Shown here one piece after another: positions 17,216-26,683 of a stretch of 64,000 bases of DNA (position 1 is the stretch's first letter; the number at the start of each line of letters is the position of its first letter). The notes beneath the pieces were generated by a model. That model did not search any database, was not told the DNA's origin, and worked only from the letters and a program-made list of their open reading frames with translations. This DNA is from Moheibacter lacus (lineage in GTDB: Bacteria; Bacteroidota; Bacteroidia; Flavobacteriales; Weeksellaceae), in NCBI RefSeq assembly GCF_014042165.1, contig NZ_JACDZE010000005.1, positions 1 through 64,000 on the forward strand, written 5' to 3'. The position numbers were made by a program, and so were the translations under genes.

Positions 17216-18448
17216 TTATTTCTCGTCTCGTAAAGCATCGATCGGTTTAATTTTGGCCGCATACCTCGCCGGAAGAAATCCTGCCAAAAACCCGGCGACA
17301 AACAATATCAAACAAGCCATCACCAAGGATTCCGTACTTACGCCCGGATCATATATAAAATAATCGGCCAGTCCTTCGTTTATATTTTCTACCAAAAAGG
17401 TAGCCACCAAAATCCCGATGAGTCCAAACAACAACGTAATCATCACCGCTTCCTGCATAATCAACGTGATAATTTTATAAGGCGTTGCGCCCAAAGCTTT
17501 TCGGATCCCGATTTCCTTGGTTCTTTCTTTCACACTGAAAACCATGATGTTACCTATACTCACTACACCAGCAACCAAACTTCCACCACCGATGACAAAA
17601 ACAATGATGGTCAGCACAAAGAAAAAAGCGTTGGTATCGCTCATTTGTTCTGAAGAATCCCAGATCCTGATTCCGTTTGGATCCGTTGGGCTTATGTCGT
17701 GTCGGGATTTTAAATCGCTTCGCAAATCTTCTGAAAATTCACCAATTTCCGCTGTAGAAACACCATCTTTGGGTGTGACGGTAATCGTCGGTAAATCCCG
17801 TGTTCCATAAATCGTTTGCAAAGTCGTAATCGGCACAAAAATCATCCGTTCTTCACGATCATCATTGGTTTTACTCGAAACAATTCCCACGATTTCATAC
17901 ATTCCCGACCCGATGTTGATGAATTCGCCGATGGCGTCTCTTCCCTTCATTAAATCCTCGATAACCATTCGCCCCACAACCACCGATTTGGTTTGTTTTT
18001 TTAAATCCTCTGATTTTAAAAATCTTCCTTTATCGATTTGGTAGTTGACCATATTGATATAATCCGCATTTACGCCTTTTACCGAATAACTTCCTGATTC
18101 TCCACCAAATTTTACGGAAAGTTGTTGGTCATATTCGCCGCTTATGTATTTGATTTTCTCCGAATAATTCTCCAAAATATAATCCAAATCATCATTCTCC
18201 AAAACGATGTTTCGCCCTTTTTGATAACCGGCATAGGTTTCGGAAGTTTGGGTACCGAAAATGTACATATTCATCGCTCCGGCTTGGAAAAATTCTTTTT
18301 GGAAACCGTTTTGCAATCCATTTCCCATCCCAAATAAAACGATGAATACAAATAATGCCAAGGAAATGGTAAATCCTGAAAGGATTGTCCTTAGTTTATT
18401 GCTTGCAATCGAAGCCCATATTTCTCGCCAACGGTCTATATCAAACAT
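17216..18448 (-). CDS. MacB-like ABC transporter permease (FtsX family), copy 1
   Basis: 410 residues with the same layout as the next gene: helix 1 (residues ~19-40), periplasmic MacB_PCD domain, and three C-terminal helices (FFFVLTIIVFVIGGGSLVAG and following), ending IKPIDALRDEK. The shared KERTKEIGIRKALGATP loop is the conserved cytoplasmic segment contacting the ATPase. It lies 84 bp after the ATPase gene and 74 bp before the second permease. The intergenic sequence before the second permease is a short tandem run of TTATCCAC-like units (about 17180-17212). Confidence 0.88.
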   Translation of the reverse strand: MFDIDRWREIWASIASNKLRTILSGFTISLALFVFIVLFGMGNGLQNGFQKEFFQAGAMNMYIFGTQTSETYAGYQKGRNIVLENDDLDYILENYSEKIKYISGEYDQQLSVKFGGESGSYSVKGVNADYINMVNYQIDKGRFLKSEDLKKQTKSVVVGRMVIEDLMKGRDAIGEFINIGSGMYEIVGIVSSKTNDDREERMIFVPITTLQTIYGTRDLPTITVTPKDGVSTAEIGEFSEDLRSDLKSRHDISPTDPNGIRIWDSSEQMSDTNAFFFVLTIIVFVIGGGSLVAGVVSIGNIMVFSVKERTKEIGIRKALGATPYKIITLIMQEAVMITLLFGLIGILVATFLVENINEGLADYFIYDPGVSTESLVMACLILFVAGFLAGFLPARYAAKIKPIDALRDEK

Positions 18449-18532
18449 ATTGATTTACGATTTACGAAGTTTGATTTACGATTTATGAAATTCACTAAAT
18501 ATTTACTTAATCATTCTCCTACTCTATTACGC

Positions 18533-19222
18533 TCAAACTCTGACTTGCTTCACGCGTTCATCACTCATGATCACACCGTCTTTCAGTCGCACAATTCTTT
18601 TGCACATGTGCGCGATATCATCCTCGTGTGTTACCATCAAAATGGTTTTTCCTTCGTCGTTGATTTCCTGAATCAGTCGCATGACTTCCTGTGAAGTTTT
18701 GGAATCGAGAGCTCCTGTTGGCTCGTCTGCCAACAACAATTTTGGTTTTGCGGCCAAAGCTCTGGCAATCGCAACTCTTTGTTTCTGCCCACCGGAAAGT
18801 TCGTTAGGCAAATGATGCGCCCAAGGCCCTAAACCTACTCGCTCCAAATAATTCATCGCCAATTCCGCTCGTTTACCACGACTAACTCCTTGATAATAAA
18901 GCGGTAAGGAAACATTTTCCAAAACGTTTTTGAAATTGATCAAATTATAGGATTGGAAAATGAAACCGAGGAATTTGTTTCGGTAATTGGCTGCTTTTTT
19001 TTCGGTCAATTTCTCGATGACGAATTCATCCAGTTCATACAAACCGGTGTCATGCGTATCGAGCATCCCGATGATGTTCAACAAAGTCGACTTTCCGGAA
19101 CCTGAAGATCCCATGATTGCCACAAATTCGCCTTCTTCCACATCCAAATCGATACCTTTCAGAACATGAAGTGAATTGGCTCCCATTTTATAGGATTTAT
19201 TTAAATCTCGGATTTTGATCAT
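18533..19222 (-). CDS. MacB/LolD-type ABC transporter ATP-binding protein
   Basis: 229 residues, a lone nucleotide-binding domain. Walker A is GSSGSGKST (residues ~38-46), the signature is LSGGQKQR (~141-148), and Walker B is [13 protein letters not shown] with the switch His in MVTHEDD. The [12 protein letters not shown] stretch is typical of the MacB/LolD/FtsE group. It energises the two permeases encoded downstream. Its ATG overlaps the stop of the 61-codon gene upstream (ATGA at 19219-19222), so the two are translationally coupled. Confidence 0.9.
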   Translation of the reverse strand: MIKIRDLNKSYKMGANSLHVLKGIDLDVEEGEFVAIMGSSGSGKSTLLNIIGMLDTHDTGLYELDEFVIEKLTEKKAANYRNKFLGFIFQSYNLINFKNVLENVSLPLYYQGVSRGKRAELAMNYLERVGLGPWAHHLPNELSGGQKQRVAIARALAAKPKLLLADEPTGALDSKTSQEVMRLIQEINDEGKTILMVTHEDDIAHMCKRIVRLKDGVIMSDERVKQVRV

Positions 19223-19404
19223 TTTTCTAAAACTATCATTGCATAAATATAACCGGAATAACCTGTCATCTCAAAATCAACCGTGATGACTTTGCATCCT
19301 TCAGCTACTTTTCGGTTCAACAATTCTTCCGTTTCTTTTCTCAAGTCTTCTGTGCTGTTGGAGCTAAAAGACTTCCGGATTCTATGCACTTCATAAGATT
19401 TCAT
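19219..19404 (-). CDS. Small conserved-looking protein, first gene of the export operon
   Basis: 61 residues with no signal peptide or membrane segment. A charged N-terminal half (KSFSSNSTEDLRKETEELLN) is followed by two short strands (KVITVDFEMTG and [10 protein letters not shown]). The 4-bp overlap with the ATPase start is the main evidence that it is translated. The order (acidic helix, then strand pair ending in AMI) loosely recalls the small Cse60-like proteins, but I cannot assign it to that family. It may help regulate or couple the ATPase. Function unknown. Confidence 0.6.
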   Translation of the reverse strand: MKSYEVHRIRKSFSSNSTEDLRKETEELLNRKVAEGCKVITVDFEMTGYSGYIYAMIVLEK

Positions 19405-19486
19405 TTCGATTGTTTCGTTTATAGGTAGGCGTTTCCTATAAAATGTTACGGATCATTTCAGATTTTTATATGGCTACGCCAAATCT

Positions 19487-21946
19487 TTATTGGGGATCCA
19501 CATCGATCTCAATCCGAACAGAACGAAAAGCCTGAACTGTATACAGAGAAGCTATTCCCTTTTCGATCAGGTTTTTCACACTCTGAGGCGATGCGTTTTC
19601 CGGAATTTTGATCAAAACATTTTTGATGTACAAATTCCTGATCCGACTGATGGAAGGTTCTTCCGGCCCTAATAGATGTTTTTCGTCAAAATTGGGTTTT
19701 AACAAATTGACAAATGCTTCTGAAACCTTATCGACTTTTTCTTTTTTGGCGTGACGGAAAGTGATTTGAATCAAACGCAAAAAAGGCGGATACAAAAAAG
19801 ATTTCCTCTCGTATAAAATATCTTTGGCAGTTTTCTCAAAATCATATCGGGTTACATTTTGAAGAATTTCATGGTCCGGATTATAGGTTTGGATCAAAAC
19901 TTTCCCTTGTTCATTTCTTCTTCCGGCTCTACCAGCAACTTGCGTCAACAATTGAAATGCTTTTTCATGCGCCCTGAAATCAGGAAAATTCAACATAGAA
20001 TCAGCTCGGATAACGCCCACCAAACCCACATTTGAAAAATCCAATCCTTTGGCAATCATCTGCGTTCCAACAATGATATCGATTTCTCGTTCCTCAAAAG
20101 CTTCCAACGTTTTTTCATAAGCAAACTTTCTGCGCATCGCATCGACATCCATTCGGGCAATTTTCAATTTCGGGAAGATTGATTCCAATTGCACTTCAAT
20201 TTGCTCCGTCCCAATTCCTTTGGTATCCAATTCCAAACTCTGACAATTGGAACATTTACTCGGTTTGGCTTGTGAATGACCACAATAATGGCATTTCAAC
20301 AAATTGGACATTTTATGTAGCGTAAGTGGAACGTCACAGTTAGGACAAAAAGGTGAATGCCCGCAAGACGTACATTCCACAACCGGCGCAAATCCTCTCC
20401 TGTTCTGGAAAATTAAAACTTGTTTTCCTTCTTTTATGGTTTCGATGATGGCTTCGCGAAGCAAATTTGAAATATCACCTGTGATTTCTTTTGACCGCAT
20501 CGCAGCACGTAGATCGATGAGTTCTATCTTTGGCAATGGCACATCTGTAAAGCGTTTGGTCAATTGGACATGGCCATATTTTCCGGTTTGGGCATTTTGA
20601 TAGGTTTCCAACGAAGGCGTTGCTGAACCAAGAATGACGTTGGCTTGGTAAAAATTCGCCAAAACCAATGCCATATCTCGTGCATGAAAATATGGTCTGG
20701 AATCGGTTTGTTTGTATGCCGTTTCTTGCTCTTCATCAACGATGATCAAACCTAAATTTTGAAAAGGCAGAAACAATGCAGAACGTGCTCCGATGATGAT
20801 TTTGTATTCGTCATTCAGCGTTTTGTTCCATAATTCTACCCGCTCATTTTGATTGAATTTCGAATGGTAAATTCCGACTTTATCACCAAAATATTTGCGG
20901 ATTCTTTGCACCATTTGAGACGATATCGAAATTTCCGGTAACAGAAACAAAGTCGTTTTATCTTCTTCTAAATTTTGTTCGATGAGTTTGATGTAAACCT
21001 CCGTTTTTCCACTTGAAGTCACACCGTGCAACAAAACGGTTTTCTTTTCTTCGAAATAATTTCCGATGGTCTTCAAAGCTTGATTTTGTTCAAAATTTAA
21101 AGCTTCTGAATCGATGGTTTTATTATCAATTTCATCAATTCTAGAGATTTCCAAATCATAAATTTCCACCATTCCTTTTTCTTCCATCGATCGAAACATC
21201 GCATGATTTCCACCAAATTTTTTGATGAATTTTGAAATTTTGATGGGTTTGGATGATTGAGATTCCTCGACGATGAGTTGCAACAAAGTTTCCCTTTGTT
21301 TGGCTGCATTTTTTAATTTCTCCAGTGAAGAATTGAAAAATTTTTCGTCCGATTTTAATTCGGGGTTGACTTTGATGAACAATTCAACTTTGGGCGTATA
21401 TTTTTCTTTCAGGACTTCGTCGAGTTGGATGATGCCTTTTTCCCAAAGCGATTTGATGATTTTAATCGTCGATTTTTTATCCACCAATTTCGCGATTTCG
21501 CTCACTGCCAAAATTCCTTTTTTATCCAAAGCATTGACCACCATCCATTCAGATTCGGAGAGGTTTTCTTCGATTTGGGCAACCGTTCCGATGAATTTCA
21601 CAAAAGTTTCACTCTCCCATTTCAGTGCGGTCGGAAAAGCATTTCGGTAAACATCGCCGAGCGAGCACATATAGTATTTTGCGATCCATTCCCAGAATTG
21701 AATTTGAATTTCCGTGATCAAAGGTTCTGTATCCAAAACCGAATCGATGAATTTGGTTTTGAACAATTCGGGTTTGTTTTGATGAAAAGAATGAACGATT
21801 CCGGTGTAAAGTTTATTGGTCCCAAATGGAACCGAAACCCTTTGTCCAACTTTTAGATAAGGTTGATCTTCAGGAGAAATTTCATAAGTGAAGGTTCCCG
21901 GCAAAGCTAGAGGTAAAATGATTTCTGCGAAATAATTTGCTGCCAT
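19487..21946 (-). CDS. priA: Primosomal protein N' (PriA helicase)
   Basis: 819 residues. PriA reloads the replicative helicase at stalled forks. An N-terminal 3'BD domain (FAEIILPLALPGTFTYEI) and winged helix come first. The helicase core carries Walker A GVTSSGKT, motif II DEEQ (in IIVDEEQETAYKQ), and motif III GSATPS. Eight cysteines follow in two zinc clusters (CTSCGHSPFCPNC and CHYCGHSQAKPSKCSNC), then motif VI QVAGRAGR. All domains are present. The oddity is motif II, where classical PriA has DEEH. dnaB lies two genes away on the same strand. Confidence 0.93.
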   Translation of the reverse strand: MAANYFAEIILPLALPGTFTYEISPEDQPYLKVGQRVSVPFGTNKLYTGIVHSFHQNKPELFKTKFIDSVLDTEPLITEIQIQFWEWIAKYYMCSLGDVYRNAFPTALKWESETFVKFIGTVAQIEENLSESEWMVVNALDKKGILAVSEIAKLVDKKSTIKIIKSLWEKGIIQLDEVLKEKYTPKVELFIKVNPELKSDEKFFNSSLEKLKNAAKQRETLLQLIVEESQSSKPIKISKFIKKFGGNHAMFRSMEEKGMVEIYDLEISRIDEIDNKTIDSEALNFEQNQALKTIGNYFEEKKTVLLHGVTSSGKTEVYIKLIEQNLEEDKTTLFLLPEISISSQMVQRIRKYFGDKVGIYHSKFNQNERVELWNKTLNDEYKIIIGARSALFLPFQNLGLIIVDEEQETAYKQTDSRPYFHARDMALVLANFYQANVILGSATPSLETYQNAQTGKYGHVQLTKRFTDVPLPKIELIDLRAAMRSKEITGDISNLLREAIIETIKEGKQVLIFQNRRGFAPVVECTSCGHSPFCPNCDVPLTLHKMSNLLKCHYCGHSQAKPSKCSNCQSLELDTKGIGTEQIEVQLESIFPKLKIARMDVDAMRRKFAYEKTLEAFEEREIDIIVGTQMIAKGLDFSNVGLVGVIRADSMLNFPDFRAHEKAFQLLTQVAGRAGRRNEQGKVLIQTYNPDHEILQNVTRYDFEKTAKDILYERKSFLYPPFLRLIQITFRHAKKEKVDKVSEAFVNLLKPNFDEKHLLGPEEPSISRIRNLYIKNVLIKIPENASPQSVKNLIEKGIASLYTVQAFRSVRIEIDVDPQ

Positions 21947-22019
21947 AAACGAATGGGCAATTTAGCACAAATGGTGTAGTTTACAAACTGACTCAATTTA
22001 AATTAAGCCAAACTCAAAC

Positions 22020-23195
22020 TTACTTTGCACGTTTTCTTCGCTCGATTTCTTTTTCGATCAAAGAAAGTTCTCTTCCCGTCTGTCCTGCGACTGAAGTATT
22101 TTCTTGTGCTCTGCGAATTAAATAGGGCATCACTTCTTTGATCGGTCCATAAGGCAAATATTTGGCGACGTTATATCCCATGCTCGCCAATTTAAAACTG
22201 ATGTTGTCACTCATCCCAAACAATTGTCCAAACCAAATCTTATGGATCCCATTTTCCAAATTGTTTTTTTGCATCAATTCCGTCAATAATTCACTGCTCT
22301 TTTCGTTATGCGTTCCCGCAAAAAGTGAAATTCTATGGTGATGTTGAACGATGAATTCCAGTGCCAAATTATAATCCCGATCTGATGAAGCTTTGTCAGG
22401 CTGAATCGGTGATGGATAATTTTCCTCCTCCGCTCTTGCTCTTTCCTTTTCCATATAAGCACCGCGAACGACCTTAAATCCGATGAAATAATTTTCAGCC
22501 TCTGCTTTTTGATAGATTTTTTTGAGATAATTCAAACGATCATGACGATACATTTGCAGCGTATTGCAAACCACACAACGTTCTTTGTTGTATTTCTGCA
22601 TCATTTCATCCACCAAATCATCGGCCGCATCTTGCATCCAACTCTCCTCTGCATCGACCATCATCGTGATGTCATTTTCAAATCCGGCTTTGCAAACTTC
22701 GTCAAAACGATTTCGGATGGCTTCCCATTTTTGTTTTTCATCCTCATTCATCGGAAGGTTTTTCCCGACTTTTTCATAAAGATCAATTCGTCCAAATCCC
22801 GTTGGTTTAAACACCACAAAAGGAATTTCTTTTGGATTTTCTTTTGCGATTTTAATCAGACGTAAAATTTCATCTTTCACACTGTCAAATTCCTTTTCTG
22901 ATTCCTGTCCTTCCACCGAATAATCCATGATCGACCCGACGTTGTATTGCGACAGTTCTTTGGCTACTTTCAGACAGTCAGCCGTCGTCTCACCTCCTAC
23001 AAATTGTTTGTAAATTGTATTTCGGATGATGGGTTTGACGAGTGGTAAATCGGTGATAAACGGAATTTTAAAGGTAAAAGTCCCCAATTTTGTCAACGTA
23101 GGATTGGCGATCAATTTAAAAAGAGTCAATCCTTTTTTTAAATCTTTGTCCGATTTAGATTCAAAAGCAGTTTGGGTATCGTCAAATAAAGGCAT
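22020..23195 (-). CDS. Proline dehydrogenase
   Basis: 391 residues, a monofunctional PutA-type beta/alpha barrel that oxidises proline to pyrroline-5-carboxylate with FAD and passes electrons to the quinone pool. Seen are MVDAEESWMQ, the VVRGAYMEKERARA segment and a C-terminal YLPYGPIKEVMPYLIRRAQE, the substrate-binding helix carrying the paired arginines that hold the proline carboxylate. No P5C dehydrogenase domain is fused, and none is adjacent. Not obviously in an operon: 73 bp to priA, which has its own start region. Confidence 0.9.
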   Translation of the reverse strand: MPLFDDTQTAFESKSDKDLKKGLTLFKLIANPTLTKLGTFTFKIPFITDLPLVKPIIRNTIYKQFVGGETTADCLKVAKELSQYNVGSIMDYSVEGQESEKEFDSVKDEILRLIKIAKENPKEIPFVVFKPTGFGRIDLYEKVGKNLPMNEDEKQKWEAIRNRFDEVCKAGFENDITMMVDAEESWMQDAADDLVDEMMQKYNKERCVVCNTLQMYRHDRLNYLKKIYQKAEAENYFIGFKVVRGAYMEKERARAEEENYPSPIQPDKASSDRDYNLALEFIVQHHHRISLFAGTHNEKSSELLTELMQKNNLENGIHKIWFGQLFGMSDNISFKLASMGYNVAKYLPYGPIKEVMPYLIRRAQENTSVAGQTGRELSLIEKEIERRKRAK

Positions 23196-23278
23196 TTGTT
23201 TGCATGTTTTGGATGCGCAAATTTAACCAATGTTTTTTGAATGTTAAATTCTAAATTTTAAAATAATTTTCCGAAAAA

Positions 23279-24844
23279 TTAAAACGGCATATCATCGTCT
23301 TCCTCTTCAAAATCTGAACTGAATTCGTCCAGAGAACCAAAAGAATCTTGCGGATTTCCAACAGGTAGATTGATGGAACTTCCGATTTCCATGCTGCCTG
23401 AATTCTCTTTGTTCATCGAGCTTTGGAACTCAAAATCCCCAAAATCTTCTTCCAAATCCATGAATTTGGCTTGTTCATTTACAAAACGAAGTCGGATGTT
23501 TTCAAGCGCACCGTTTCGGTGTTTGGCGATGATAAATTCGGCTTGACCTGCACAAGGCGTTCCATGTTCGTCATCCCAAGCGTCGAGTTTGTAATATTCG
23601 GGACGATAAATAAAGGAAACGATATCCGCATCCTGCTCGATCGCTCCCGATTCACGCAAATCCGAAAGTAAAGGCCTTTTATTTCCACCGCGGGTTTCAA
23701 CAGATCGCGACAACTGCGACAACGCAATTACTGGAATGTTCAACTCTTTTGCGATGGCTTTTAGGTTTCGGGAAATGGTAGAAATTTCCTGTTCCCGATT
23801 TCCGGTAGATTTCCCGCCGCCCAACGTCATCAATTGCAAATAGTCAATGATGATCAATTTCACTTCATGCTGCGAAACCAATCGTCTGGCTTTTGCACGC
23901 AAATCAAAAATCGACAAAGCCGGCGTATCATCTATATACAAAGGTGCATCTTCCAGCGCTTTTACTTTGTTGTACAATTGTTTCCATTCGTGGTTTTCAA
24001 GCGTAGCTTTTCTCAATTTCTCAGAAGAAATACCCGTTTCACTCGAAATCATACGTGTTATCAACTGCACACTGGACATCTCCAAAGAAAAAATCGCCGT
24101 AGGAATTTTCATGTCTACCGACATATTTCGCGCCATGGAAAGGACAAATGCGGTTTTTCCCATCCCGGGACGAGCGGCCAGAATCACCAAATCCGATTCT
24201 TGCCAACCTGAAGTGATTTTATCGACTTGCGTAAATCCGGAAGGAACACCACTCATTCCTTCTTTTTCAGACATGGCTTTGATTTTATCGATCGCCTCAC
24301 GAACCAAAGTATTGGAATCTGTAAAACTTCTTTTGATACCGCCTTCTGTGATTTCAAATAATTTGCTTTCGGAAAAATCGAGCAAATCAAATACATCAGT
24401 GGTTTCATCGTAAGATTTATCGATGATATTGGACGAAATCTCGATCAATTGCCTCAAAATGTATTTTTCAATCAACACACGCGAATGGTATTCAATATGC
24501 GCTGCGGATGAAACTTTTTGGGTCAATTGGACCAAATAATAATCACCTCCTACCAAATCCAGTTTTCCTTCATTTCGAAGTTCGTTGGCAACGGTCAACA
24601 GATCAATGGGTTGTGTATTATTGAATAATTTACGGATGGCAGCATAAATGGTTTGATGCTGAATCCGGTAAAACATTTCAGGTAAAAGCACGTCGATGAT
24701 TTCATCGATTCCTTTTTTATCGATCATCATCGCACCGAGCACGGCTTCTTCTAAATCAATGGCTTGAGGTGGAAGTTTTCCACGATCTAAGTTAATGATT
24801 CTCTGACCTTTAGCTTGAAATGATTTTGTTGTGTCCAAATTTTC
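23279..24844 (-). CDS. dnaB: Replicative DNA helicase DnaB
   Basis: 521 residues from the ATG at 24844 (MENLDTTKSFQAKG). A longer reading from 24889 adds 15 residues without family similarity. The N-terminal all-helical DnaB domain (residues ~25-125) contains the usual LEEAVLGAMMID. The RecA-like C-terminal domain has Walker A AARPGMGKTAF and the DnaB signature KLIIIDYLQLM, followed by ELNIPVIALSQLSRSVE. An acidic C-terminal tail ends SSDFEEEDDDMPF, as in other Bacteroidota. Unwinds DNA at the fork. Confidence 0.93.
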   Translation of the reverse strand, partial: ENLDTTKSFQAKGQRIINLDRGKLPPQAIDLEEAVLGAMMIDKKGIDEIIDVLLPEMFYRIQHQTIYAAIRKLFNNTQPIDLLTVANELRNEGKLDLVGGDYYLVQLTQKVSSAAHIEYHSRVLIEKYILRQLIEISSNIIDKSYDETTDVFDLLDFSESKLFEITEGGIKRSFTDSNTLVREAIDKIKAMSEKEGMSGVPSGFTQVDKITSGWQESDLVILAARPGMGKTAFVLSMARNMSVDMKIPTAIFSLEMSSVQLITRMISSETGISSEKLRKATLENHEWKQLYNKVKALEDAPLYIDDTPALSIFDLRAKARRLVSQHEVKLIIIDYLQLMTLGGGKSTGNREQEISTISRNLKAIAKELNIPVIALSQLSRSVETRGGNKRPLLSDLRESGAIEQDADIVSFIYRPEYYKLDAWDDEHGTPCAGQAEFIIAKHRNGALENIRLRFVNEQAKFMDLEEDFGDFEFQSSMNKENSGSMEIGSSINLPVGNPQDSFGSLDEFSSDFEEEDDDMPF

Positions 24845-24961
24845 CATAGGACTTGCGAAGTTATGAATTTGAATTGCAATAGAACTCAATTTTAAGAAAA
24901 TAAAGTTTTGAACAATCGAGAATTTGTTAAAGTTTCATCCTTTAACAGTTGTGGGCATAAA

Positions 24962-25037
24962 TTTTGAAACATGACAAATATCATGATGAATTAAGATTGA
25001 CACATTTGAATTCAAAAGCAATTAAAATGTTTCAAAA
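24962..25037. promoter_or_regulatory. Inverted repeats between dnaB and the TonB-like gene
   Basis: TTTTGAAACAT (24962-24972) and ATGTTTCAAAA (25027-25037) are an exact 11-bp inverted repeat 54 bp apart. Inside lies a smaller one, CATGA-N6-TCATG (24971-24986). They sit in the divergent intergenic region and could be operator half-sites or an RNA stem in the leader of the TonB-like gene. No function is known. Confidence 0.35.
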
Positions 25038-25080
25038 ATTTCGGAATCGAAGCTTGTGTTTAACTTTTTACCTTTTAAAA

Positions 25081-25986
25081 ATGAAAAAAAATCAACAATT
25101 GTCTTGGAATGATTATCTTTTTGAAAATCGCCACAAAGCTTATGGAGCATATGAATTAAGAACCGAAGAAGGAAATAACCTTTTGAAATCGCTACTATTG
25201 GTAGGTTTTTTCGTTGGAATTTTGGTTACAGTTTTATCTTTTACTGGTAAAGATACAACTGAAGAAGGAACAACAACCTATTGTCCTATTGATGTAAACG
25301 TAGATTTTACGGAAGAAATCGAACCACCAGTTTCCCCTCCTTCTGTTACGCCAAATGTAATTCCGGCGGCAACAGTCGAAAACAAAGACAGTGACATCAT
25401 CCCGGAACCAAAGGAAAAACCGGAAGTAGAAAAACCATTGACGGAACAAAAAGACATCGGGAAACTCGTGATGCCGGAAGTTGGAAATGCCGGAAATGAA
25501 GGAAGCATCAAATCGACAGGAAACATTGGAAGCTCCGGTACGGGAGAGAATACAGGAACGAAAGAACCTGAAGTGATCAAAGAAGTCAAATCCACTTTTA
25601 GCCCACGAGAAGTAACTAAAATGGCTGTCTTTCCGGGTTGTGAAAAAGTTGGAAATTCTAAAAAAGCTTTGCAGGATTGTATGGCAGAAAAATTATCGGG
25701 AGAATTGGGAATTCAACTGGATGGTTTTGGAGAATTGGCCAAAAAGGAAAACATCCATCAAGCCAGTGCCAAATTGAATTTCATCGTGGATAAATCGGGA
25801 AAAATCATCGAAGTTAAAGCCATGAACGGCGGCAATCAAGCATTTGGTAAAGAAGCCCAACAAGCATTGAAAAGAATATCAGATCGTTTGGTGAAAAAAG
25901 GCAAATATTTGGAACCAGCAGAATTGGACGACGGAAGCAAAGTGAATATGTCTTTTACCATTCCAGTTCAATTCAATTTGAATTAA
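25081..25986 (+). CDS. TonB-like energy transducer
   Basis: 301 residues. I start it at the ATG at 25081 (MKKNQQLSWNDYLFENRHKA). The frame is open to 24964, but the extra residues are unlike the family. The N-terminal DYLFENRHKAYGAYELR box precedes one membrane helix (residues ~36-55), as in Bacteroidota TonB proteins. A Pro/Glu/Lys-rich periplasmic spacer (~60-150) and a glycine-rich stretch follow. A C-terminal TonB domain (~195-301: MAVFPGCEKVGN..., VKAMNGGNQAFGKEAQQAL) would touch TonB-dependent receptors. No ExbB/ExbD genes are adjacent. Confidence 0.85.
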   Translation: MKKNQQLSWNDYLFENRHKAYGAYELRTEEGNNLLKSLLLVGFFVGILVTVLSFTGKDTTEEGTTTYCPIDVNVDFTEEIEPPVSPPSVTPNVIPAATVENKDSDIIPEPKEKPEVEKPLTEQKDIGKLVMPEVGNAGNEGSIKSTGNIGSSGTGENTGTKEPEVIKEVKSTFSPREVTKMAVFPGCEKVGNSKKALQDCMAEKLSGELGIQLDGFGELAKKENIHQASAKLNFIVDKSGKIIEVKAMNGGNQAFGKEAQQALKRISDRLVKKGKYLEPAELDDGSKVNMSFTIPVQFNLN

Positions 25987-26063
25987 TTAAATCAAAGAAT
26001 TAAATTTCCTTGGGCATTCAACATATAACTCCTCCGGAGTTTAACCTTGAATAAATTATGAAT

Positions 26064-26094
26064 AAAAAAGCTCTGTTGACCGCAGAGCTTTTTT
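26064..26094. terminator. Bidirectional terminator between convergent genes
   Basis: AAAAAAGCTCTG (26064-26075) and CAGAGCTTTTTT (26083-26094) form a 12-bp stem with a short loop. It serves the TonB-like gene on the plus strand and the small minus-strand gene whose stop codon (26093-26095) touches the stem. Confidence 0.85.
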
Positions 26095-26395
26095 ATGCCA
26101 CATTTCTGAAATCAAAATTCACAAAAACAAAAGGATGTTCTTCGGGATTTCGAGAAATGGTCATTTTACGGATGGATTTGTCTTGCACGATTTCAGTGGA
26201 AGCTAAAATCCAACTTTTCAGTTCTTCATCGGTTTTCAATTGGAGATCATCTGAAAGAAAAATCAAAGAATTTCCTTGAATATGGTCGTATACCCAAGCT
26301 TGGAATACACAATCCAAATCCCCAAATTTCAAATTGGAACTCAATAAAATTTTGGTGTCGTCATCCATCGGGATGTTTTTAAATTTATCATTCAT
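26093..26395 (-). CDS. Conserved-looking hypothetical protein, 100 aa
   Basis: A soluble 100-residue protein without signal peptide or membrane segment: an acidic N-terminal third, a predicted strand-helix mix (GDLDCVFQAWVYDHIQGNSL), a Lys/Asp-rich helix (TDEELKSWILASTE) and a C-terminal strand (EEHPFVFVNFDFRN). I do not recognise the family. It looks real because it has a clean start, ends exactly in a strong bidirectional terminator, and is divergent from the following gene across a region with a CGACA/TGTCG palindrome. Confidence 0.65.
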   Translation of the reverse strand: MNDKFKNIPMDDDTKILLSSNLKFGDLDCVFQAWVYDHIQGNSLIFLSDDLQLKTDEELKSWILASTEIVQDKSIRKMTISRNPEEHPFVFVNFDFRNVA

Positions 26396-26491
26396 ATTGT
26401 AATTGTTTTTAAATTCAATTCAAATCTAACCATCAACTACGACAAAATATGTCGCTTAAAAATAGAAGTAAATTTTATTACCTTTGTCTCA

Positions 26492-26683
26492 ATGATCAGA
26501 AATTACATCAACATCATCATGGGAATCCTCTATGCATTCATCGGAGGATTTGTCATCGCAAGAAACTGGTTCTTAATGGATTTAAGCCCGATTGCCGCAA
26601 TATCATTGGGCGTATTATTTATCGCTTATGGGATTTTCAGAGTATACAGAGCTATCAAAGCCATTCGGTCAAATGAGGATTAA
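26492..26683 (+). CDS. Small two-helix membrane protein
   Basis: 63 residues with two membrane helices (residues ~4-27 and ~34-52) and a short basic C-terminal tail (YRAIKAIRSNED). Its end overlaps the ATG of the phosphate-binding-like lipoprotein by 11 bp in another frame, so the two genes form a coupled pair. TACCTTTG lies 6-13 bp before the ATG and resembles the Bacteroidota -7 element, so the transcript may start very near the start codon. Family unknown to me; perhaps a partner or anchor of the lipoprotein. Confidence 0.7.
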   Translation: MIRNYINIIMGILYAFIGGFVIARNWFLMDLSPIAAISLGVLFIAYGIFRVYRAIKAIRSNED

